Below, piece after piece: positions 1-4,868 of a DNA stretch of 8,131 nucleotides. The position numbers and the translations under genes were made by a program. Within the stretch, counting starts at the first letter, position 1; the number at the start of each line of letters is the position of its first letter. Origin of the DNA: an uncultured Eubacteriales bacterium (GTDB lineage Bacteria; Bacillota; Clostridia; Oscillospirales; Butyricicoccaceae); contig CAJKFC010000080.1 in the NCBI GenBank assembly GCA_905199135.1, positions 1 to 8,131 of the forward strand. Reading direction: 5' to 3'. The notes beneath the pieces are model-generated. The model ran no database searches, had not been told where the DNA came from, and was given only the letters and a program-made list of their open reading frames with translations.

Positions 1-9
1 AGGATTTTG

Positions 10-36
10 CTAGCACTCATTTCGAATGAGTGCTAA
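10..36. promoter_or_regulatory. CIRCE operator (HrcA binding site)
   Basis: The sequence reads CTAGCACTC, nine bases, then GAGTGCTAA. This matches the CIRCE consensus TTAGCACTC-N9-GAGTGCTAA at 17 of 18 arm positions, with the exact spacer length. CIRCE is bound by the heat-shock repressor HrcA, usually in front of groESL or hrcA-grpE-dnaK. Here the element ends 7 bases before the -35 box of the binding-protein promoter. HrcA could therefore repress that gene, or the element could serve a divergent heat-shock operon left of the window. The symmetry extends into the spacer, giving an 11-bp stem (11-21 with 25-35) and a 3-base loop followed by six T, so it could also work as a weak terminator for an upstream gene. 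The exact consensus match makes CIRCE the better reading. Confidence 0.8.
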
Positions 37-43
37 TTTTTTG

Positions 44-72
44 TTGACATTTCTCCAAAAATGTTGTATATT
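44..72 (+). promoter_or_regulatory. Sigma-A-type promoter of the substrate-binding protein gene
   Basis: TTGACA at 44-49 is a perfect -35 box, followed by a 17-base spacer and TATATT at 67-72 as the -10 box. Transcription would start near 79 and leave a leader of about 60 nt before the ATG at 139. The CIRCE element lies directly upstream of the -35 box. Confidence 0.75.
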
Positions 73-138
73 ATAATAAAATATTGGTGTATTTTTATTA
101 CATCTTATGACATTTTAAAGAGAAAGGCGGCAAGAAAA

Positions 139-1680
139 ATGAAGTCAAAAAGAATAATCGCTGTTGTGCTGTTATCGGCCCTGCTTCTGTCTCTGTTTTC
201 GGGATGCACTAAAACAGAGTCCGATGCAACCATTGTTGACGGAAAGAAGGTGGTCGACACCGACATTGTAATGGCCACCACCGCAGACATTGTCACATTT
301 GACCCCCAGGACTGCACCGACGGCTATTCCGGCACGGCGCTGACCTACATTTTTGACACTCTGGTTGAGTTCGACGAAAACTCCGAGCTTGTCGGCTCTC
401 TCGCCGAAAGCTGGGAAAATCCCTCTCCTTTGGAATACACCTTCCACCTGAGAAAGGGCGTCAAATTCCACAACGGAGAGGAACTCAAAGTCTCCGATGT
501 CAAATTCACCTTTGACAGGATTCTTGAAAATCCCAAGTCTAAATACATACTCGACCGAATGGAAGAATTTATAGTCATCGATGACTATACCTTCACGGTC
601 AAGCTCTCCGAGCCCTATTCCCCGCTGCTCAACAGCCTTGCCGAATATCAGGGCTCCATTGTCAATGAAAAAGCCGTCAAGGAAGCAGGCGAAAATGTAA
701 ATATGCAGCCTGTCGGCACGGGCAGACTCAAACTGGGCGAATACCGTCCCAACGACTACACCCGTCTCGACCGCTTTGACGACTGCTGGGCTGAAAAACC
801 CGTCATGACCTCTCTCACCCTCAAGGTCATACCCGAGCCGGCCACCCGTACAATAGCTTTGGAATCCGGCGATGTGGACATTGTTACCGCTCTCACCTCG
901 ATAGATGTTCCCCGAATTCAGGAAGACCCCAACCTCAAGGTTTATGAGTATGCAGGCCAGGCTCTTACATATCTCTGCCCCAACCATCTCAGAGAGCCTT
1001 TTGACGATGTAAGAGTAAGACAGGCCATGAACTACGCCACAGACCAGCAGAAAATAATAGATGTTGTATTTGAAGGACAGGCAATCCCCGCCACCTCCCC
1101 CTTCCCCAACATCATGCCCTCCTGGGACGAGACCCTCAATGTATACAGCTTTGACCTTGAAAAGGCAAAAGCTCTTCTGACAGAGGCGGGCTATGCCGAC
1201 GGTATCGATGTTGAAGTGCTCGTATCCTCCGAGGAACGCATGAGAGCGGCCACAGTCATGCAGGCCGACTGGGCCGAGGTAGGTCTCAACATGTCGATAG
1301 AGCAGATAGAATTCGGCACACTTTTAGACCGCACCAACAACGCCGACTTTGACGCTTTCATCATGAGCTGGGGCCACGCCCTCAATCAGGACCGTACCAT
1401 GACGACAAACTTCCACTCCTCCAACATCAACGGCGGCGGAAACCGCGCAGGCTGGGTCGACGAAGAGACCGACAGGCTTATAAATGTAGGACGCACTGAG
1501 ATAGAGTGGCCCAAGAGAGAACAGGCCTATAAAGATCTTCAGAAACACCTTGTTGAACAGGCTGTATGGGTATACCTCTTCCAGCAGGTCAACTACGCAG
1601 GCATGAACAAGAATCTCGAAGGCGTCATATGGCACAAGAGCACAAACCACGACTACGGCAATATGTATATAGTCGAGTAA
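139..1680 (+). CDS. ABC transporter substrate-binding lipoprotein, family 5 (oligopeptide/dipeptide type)
   Basis: The 513-residue product is an extracytoplasmic solute-binding protein of the SBP_bac_5 (OppA/DppA) family. It would capture peptides or a related ligand outside the membrane and deliver it to an ABC permease. The N-terminus is a lipoprotein signal: MKSKR, a hydrophobic stretch, then lipobox LFSGC with the lipidated Cys at residue 23. The family signature follows at about 86-127 (LVGSLAESW, then YTFHLRKGVKFHNGEEL and DVKFTFDR). PVGTG at 191-195 and the VRQAMNYATD stretch at 293-302 are also typical, and the length is normal. I chose ATG 139 because it follows AAAGGCGG (123-130) at 8 bases and opens the signal peptide. 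An in-frame ATG at 61 lies upstream of the predicted transcription start. No permease or ATPase genes adjoin it, and promoter and terminator make it monocistronic. The ligand cannot be read from the sequence; nickel, sugar or peptide ligands all occur in this family. Confidence 0.92.
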   Translation: MKSKRIIAVVLLSALLLSLFSGCTKTESDATIVDGKKVVDTDIVMATTADIVTFDPQDCTDGYSGTALTYIFDTLVEFDENSELVGSLAESWENPSPLEYTFHLRKGVKFHNGEELKVSDVKFTFDRILENPKSKYILDRMEEFIVIDDYTFTVKLSEPYSPLLNSLAEYQGSIVNEKAVKEAGENVNMQPVGTGRLKLGEYRPNDYTRLDRFDDCWAEKPVMTSLTLKVIPEPATRTIALESGDVDIVTALTSIDVPRIQEDPNLKVYEYAGQALTYLCPNHLREPFDDVRVRQAMNYATDQQKIIDVVFEGQAIPATSPFPNIMPSWDETLNVYSFDLEKAKALLTEAGYADGIDVEVLVSSEERMRAATVMQADWAEVGLNMSIEQIEFGTLLDRTNNADFDAFIMSWGHALNQDRTMTTNFHSSNINGGGNRAGWVDEETDRLINVGRTEIEWPKREQAYKDLQKHLVEQAVWVYLFQQVNYAGMNKNLEGVIWHKSTNHDYGNMYIVE

Positions 1681-1692
1681 TCTGATATGTAT

Positions 1693-1725
1693 AAAACAGC
1701 GCGGCACATGCCGCGCTGTTTTTTT
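1693..1725 (+). terminator. Rho-independent terminator after the binding-protein gene
   Basis: A 13-bp stem pairs 1693-1705 with 1710-1722 around the loop ACAT. The core GCGCGGC/GCCGCGC is GC-rich and the 3' arm runs into a tract of seven T (1719-1725). It begins 12 bases after the stop codon and should end the transcript there. The A-rich left flank means it could also work weakly in the other direction. Confidence 0.9.
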
Positions 1726-1751
1726 GTCAAAAAAGCTCTGTCACAATTTTC

Positions 1752-1780
1752 TTGAAAATTTTCTCAGTATAGGGTATAAT
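1752..1780 (+). promoter_or_regulatory. Sigma-A-type promoter of the TtcA-family gene
   Basis: TTGAAA at 1752-1757, a 17-base spacer, then a perfect TATAAT at 1775-1780. The expected start near 1787 gives a leader of roughly 64 nt before the ATG at 1851. It lies just after the preceding terminator, so this gene starts a new transcription unit. Confidence 0.75.
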
Positions 1781-1850
1781 AAAGAGTAATGCGAAAAGTT
1801 TGTATATTACGGCTTTTTAAAATCAAAATACAGAGCAAAGGATAATTTTT

Positions 1851-2564
1851 ATGCAAAAAATGCTGTCACAGCTGAGACGCTGCATCGACGAATACAAAAT
1901 GATAGACGAAGGCGACAGAATAATTGTCGGCGCCAGCGGAGGCAAGGACAGCACTGCCCTTTTATATCTCATGGCACATCTTCAAAAGTTCTATCCAAAA
2001 AAGTTTGAGCTTTTCGCCGTGTCTTTGGACATGGGTTTCGGCGCCGACTATTCCCCTCTCACCGAGCTGTGCGAAAAAATCGGAGTGACCCACATAATCC
2101 GCAAGACCGATATAAAACAGGTGGTATTTGACATAAGAAAGGAGAGCAACCCCTGCTCTCTGTGCGCCAAAATGCGCCGAGGCGCCCTCAACGACGCCGT
2201 TTTGGAACTGGGCGCAAAAAAGGTGGCTTTGGGACACCACGAGGACGACGCCATCGAAACCTTTTTCCTCTCCCTTTTCTATGAGGGCAGAATAAACTGT
2301 TTCTCCCCCTGCACATTCCTCGACAGAACAGGGGTTATGCAGATAAGACCCATGCTCTATCTTTCGGAAAGACAGGTAATAAACTTCTCCCAGAGGGAAA
2401 ACCTCCCCACGGTATATAACCCCTGCCCCGCCAACAAAAAGACCAAGCGCGAGGACACAAAACAGCTCATCAAGGAGCTGGAAGGCAGATATCCCGACCT
2501 TAAAAAGCATGTTTTCGGCGCCATTCAGCGCCTGCCGATAACAGGCTGGGGCAGAGACCTTTAA
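1851..2564 (+). CDS. ttcA: TtcA-family tRNA 2-thiolation enzyme (PP-loop ATPase)
   Basis: The 237-residue protein is an N-type ATP pyrophosphatase of the TtcA/TtuA group. TtcA makes 2-thiocytidine at position 32 of some tRNAs: it adenylates the base and inserts sulfur using a [4Fe-4S] cluster. The PP-loop SGGKDS is at residues 29-34. CSLC at 102-105, followed by AKMRRG, matches the TtcA cluster motif, and Cys192 in NPCPANKK fits the third cluster ligand. The LGHHEDDAIETFFLSLFYEGR block (128 onward) and the IRPMLYLSE block (165-173) are also TtcA-like. It is much shorter than the roughly 310-residue enterobacterial TtcA, mainly at the ends, so the exact tRNA position modified is uncertain. AAAGGA (1837-1842) sits 8 bases before the ATG. 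The gene ends inside the stop of the convergent small gene, and no terminator is seen between them. Confidence 0.87.
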   Translation: MQKMLSQLRRCIDEYKMIDEGDRIIVGASGGKDSTALLYLMAHLQKFYPKKFELFAVSLDMGFGADYSPLTELCEKIGVTHIIRKTDIKQVVFDIRKESNPCSLCAKMRRGALNDAVLELGAKKVALGHHEDDAIETFFLSLFYEGRINCFSPCTFLDRTGVMQIRPMLYLSERQVINFSQRENLPTVYNPCPANKKTKREDTKQLIKELEGRYPDLKKHVFGAIQRLPITGWGRDL

Positions 2565-2791
2565 TACTTCCCCGCCTGATAGAGGGATATGTCTCCCGTC
2601 ATCTCCATGTCCTTTGCCATGGTGATGAGGTGGGAATACTGAGCCTCGAGGGCGTTCATCTCATATATGCAGGAGGTTATGAGATTGTGGTCGGTCAGCT
2701 CGTTGTAATAGCTTCTCATACAATAGAGCTTTGTTCTGACATCGTTCATATTTTCAAATATATCGGGTTTCTTGCCGCGTTTTTTAATCAT
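2561..2791 (-). CDS. Small DUF2508-like protein (76 aa)
   Basis: This minus-strand gene encodes a 76-residue, probably soluble helical protein. The basic start MIKKRGKK is followed by a helix-rich stretch. Residues 37-60 (LITSCIYEMNALEAQYSHLITMAK) fit the pattern of DUF2508/YaaL-like small Firmicute proteins, in which a tyrosine-containing IYE-x-x-A-x-x-A/Q-Y-x-x-L segment recurs. That match is from memory of the family, not a search, and no biochemical function is known to me. The start at 2791 is fixed by a full AGGAGG(T) site (2797-2803) 5 bases upstream. A longer reading to 2908 has no such site and would run into the neighbouring parE-like gene. The stop shares a TTAA with the stop of the TtcA-family gene, a 4-base tail-to-tail overlap. 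It lies divergent to the topoisomerase operon across 71 bases. Confidence 0.8.
   Translation of the reverse strand: MIKKRGKKPDIFENMNDVRTKLYCMRSYYNELTDHNLITSCIYEMNALEAQYSHLITMAKDMEMTGDISLYQAGKY
2736..2764 (+). promoter_or_regulatory. Candidate promoter of the topoisomerase operon
   Basis: CTGACA (2736-2741), a 17-base spacer and TATATC (2759-2764) are the best plus-strand promoter match I found ahead of the parE-like gene. It lies inside, and antisense to, the small DUF2508-like gene and would give a leader of about 90 nt. The 71-bp divergent gap itself shows no well-spaced plus-strand -35/-10 pair. The -10 box is weak, so confidence is low. Confidence 0.25.
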
Positions 2792-2796
2792 AGAGA

Positions 2797-2803
2797 ACCT
2801 CCT
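2797..2803 (-). promoter_or_regulatory. Ribosome binding site of the small minus-strand gene
   Basis: Read on the minus strand this is AGGAGGT, a near-perfect Shine-Dalgarno sequence 5 bases before the ATG at 2791. It is the main evidence that the 76-residue minus-strand frame is a real gene. Confidence 0.85.
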
Positions 2804-2840
2804 TATGTATCTTATTGTATTATTTTCCAATTTAAAGCAT

Positions 2841-2869
2841 TTTATACCGAAAGGACAGATATATGTCTC
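2841..2869 (-). promoter_or_regulatory. Candidate promoter of the small minus-strand gene
   Basis: On the minus strand, GAGACA (2864-2869; four of six matches to TTGACA), a 17-base spacer and TATAAA (2841-2846) form a plausible sigma-A promoter. The -35 box would overlap the first codons of the divergent parE-like gene. A bare -10-like TACAAT at 2814-2819 is a weaker alternative. The assignment is tentative. Confidence 0.3.
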
Positions 2870-4857
2870 CCAAACAGAAAAAATACGACAATGAGAGTAT
2901 TTCCTCATTAAAAGGCGCCGACAGGGTGCGAAAACGCCCCGGCGTCATATTCGGCTCGGACGGTCTTGAGGGCTGCGAGCACTCTTTCTTTGAAATACTT
3001 TCCAACTCCATAGACGAAGCCAGAGAGGGCTACGGCAGCGTCATCAACATAACCTATTATATGGATAAGTCCATAGAAATTGAGGACTTTGCCCGCGGCG
3101 TTCCCGTCGACTACAACGCCAAGGAAAACCGCTACAACTGGGAACTCATCTACTGCGAGCTGTACGCAGGCGGAAAATACAACAACCAGTCGGGCGAGAC
3201 CTACGGCTATTCCCTCGGTCTCAACGGTCTCGGCGCCTGCGCCACACAGTACGCCTCGGAGTACATGGATGTGACTTCCTACCGCGACGGTTTTAAATAT
3301 ACTCTGCACTTTAAAAAAGGCAAAAATGTGACCGAAGCCGAAAACGGACTTATCAAAGAGCCCTATTCCAAAAAACGCACCGGAACTGTTCAGCGTTTCA
3401 AGCCCGACTCGGAGGTCTTTACCGATATAAATATACCGAGAGAGTTTTTCACTGATGTCCTCAAAAGACAGGCGGTTGTAAATGCGGGCCTCAAGTTTGT
3501 CTTCAATTTTGAAACCGAAAAAGGCAAGTTTGAAACCGAGGAGTTCTGCTATGAAAACGGCATCGAGGACTATGTAAAGGAGCTGGCAGGCGAAAACGCC
3601 ATAACCTCCGTACAGAATTTCTCGGCCGACAGAGAGGGCAGAGACCGTGACGACAGACCTGTCTACAAGGTCAAAAGCCAGGCCTGCTTCTGTTTTGTAA
3701 ACTCCTCCCCCTGCTGTCAGTATTACCACAACTCCTCCTATCTGGAGCACGGCGGCTCCCCCGACAAAGCGGTTCGCTCGGCATTTGTCTCTGCCATCGA
3801 CGGCTACATCAAGCAGATAGGCAAATACAACAAAAACGAGAACAAAATCACCTTTGCCGACATTTCAGACAGCCTTGTAATTGTCACAAACAGCTTTTCC
3901 ACCTATACATCTTATGAAAACCAGACCAAAAAGGCCATAAACAATCGTTTTGTCCAGGAGATGATGACCGACTATCTCAAATCGGGTCTCGAGGTCTATT
4001 TCATCGAAAACAAGACCGAGGCTGACAAGATAGCCGAGCAGATTCTGATAAACAAGAGGGCGAGAGAGCACGCCGAAAAGACAAGGCTCAACATCAAGAA
4101 AAAGCTGGCAGGCTCCATCGACATAACCAACAGGGTTCAGAAATTTGTCGACTGCCGCTCCCGCGACACCGATATAAGGGAGCTCTACATCGTGGAGGGC
4201 GACTCGGCTCTCGGTTCTTGCAAACAGGGACGAGACCCCGAATTTCAGGCCATAATGCCTGTCAGGGGCAAGATACTAAACTGTCTCAAGGCCGACTATG
4301 ACAAGATATTCAAAAGCGAGATAATCACCGACCTCATAAAGGTTCTGGGCTGCGGTGTGGAGGTCAAGACAAAGAACAAGGACATGGCGTCCTTTGATCT
4401 TTCAAATCTCCGCTGGAACAAGGTCATAATATGCACCGATGCCGATGTGGACGGCTTCCACATACGCACAATGCTTTTGACCATGCTTTACAGGCTCACC
4501 CCCCAGCTCATCGAAAAGGGCTATGTCTACATCGCGGAAAGCCCCCTTTACGAGATAACCGTCAAGGACAAGTCCTATTTCGCCTACACCGACGCCGAGC
4601 GCGACGCCATACTGAAAAAGCTCGAAGGCAAGAAATACACAGTCATGCGTTCAAAGGGTCTCGGCGAAAACGAGCCCGAAATGATGTGGGAGACCACTAT
4701 GTGTCCCGACAGCCGCAAGCTCATAAAGATACTGCCCGAGGAAGCCCAAAAGACCGCCGCCGTATTCGACCTGCTTTTGGGAGACAATCTCCAGGGACGC
4801 AAGGACTTTATCGCTCAAAACGGCTCGATGTATCTCGATCTTGCCGACATCAGCTAA
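2863..4857 (+). CDS. parE: Type IIA topoisomerase subunit B (ParE/GyrB-like)
   Basis: The 664-residue protein is the ATPase-Toprim subunit of a type IIA topoisomerase. It hydrolyses ATP to drive DNA strand passage together with the A subunit encoded next. From the N-terminus: VRKRPG (22-27); the GHKL ATPase with FFEILSNSIDEA (42-53; Glu44 and Asn48 fit the catalytic base and Mg-binding Asn); the DFARG box (75-79); the lid GLNGLGA (119-125); and the transducer QTK loop (354-356). The Toprim domain follows with ELYIVEGDSA (440-449), PVRGKILN (466-473) and TDADVDG (525-531). KGLGE (598-602) precedes the conserved WETTM tail. The ATPase boxes are divergent: DFARG replaces the usual D-x-G-R-G, and EGDSALG replaces EGDSAGG. 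AAAGGA (2850-2855) lies 7 bases before the ATG. Linkage to a ParC-like gene and divergence from standard GyrB favour topoisomerase IV over gyrase, but the sequence alone does not settle it. Confidence 0.9.
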   Translation: MSPKQKKYDNESISSLKGADRVRKRPGVIFGSDGLEGCEHSFFEILSNSIDEAREGYGSVINITYYMDKSIEIEDFARGVPVDYNAKENRYNWELIYCELYAGGKYNNQSGETYGYSLGLNGLGACATQYASEYMDVTSYRDGFKYTLHFKKGKNVTEAENGLIKEPYSKKRTGTVQRFKPDSEVFTDINIPREFFTDVLKRQAVVNAGLKFVFNFETEKGKFETEEFCYENGIEDYVKELAGENAITSVQNFSADREGRDRDDRPVYKVKSQACFCFVNSSPCCQYYHNSSYLEHGGSPDKAVRSAFVSAIDGYIKQIGKYNKNENKITFADISDSLVIVTNSFSTYTSYENQTKKAINNRFVQEMMTDYLKSGLEVYFIENKTEADKIAEQILINKRAREHAEKTRLNIKKKLAGSIDITNRVQKFVDCRSRDTDIRELYIVEGDSALGSCKQGRDPEFQAIMPVRGKILNCLKADYDKIFKSEIITDLIKVLGCGVEVKTKNKDMASFDLSNLRWNKVIICTDADVDGFHIRTMLLTMLYRLTPQLIEKGYVYIAESPLYEITVKDKSYFAYTDAERDAILKKLEGKKYTVMRSKGLGENEPEMMWETTMCPDSRKLIKILPEEAQKTAAVFDLLLGDNLQGRKDFIAQNGSMYLDLADIS

Positions 4858-4868
4858 AGGAGATATAA

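Noticed and set aside
61..138. N-terminal extension of the binding protein from ATG 61
   Set aside because: This ATG lies upstream of the predicted -10 box and transcription start, has no Shine-Dalgarno, and would bury the lipoprotein signal peptide 26 residues inside the protein.
172..987. Long minus-strand open frame (271 codons) opposite the binding-protein gene
   Set aside because: It is a shadow of the plus-strand gene: no ribosome binding site, low-complexity Gly/Val-rich translation, and no family resemblance.
1754..1763. GAAAATTTTC palindrome overlapping a -35 box
   Set aside because: A ten-base A/T-rich palindrome in AT-rich intergenic DNA is expected by chance, and no repressor family is indicated.
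2792..2908. Upstream extension of the small minus-strand gene
   Set aside because: The AGGAGG site points to the start at 2791, and the extension would overlap the parE-like coding region without any start signal.
2630..2911. Plus-strand open frame of 93 codons across the small gene
   Set aside because: It overlaps the better supported minus-strand gene and the parE-like start, has no suitable ribosome binding site, and has no family character.
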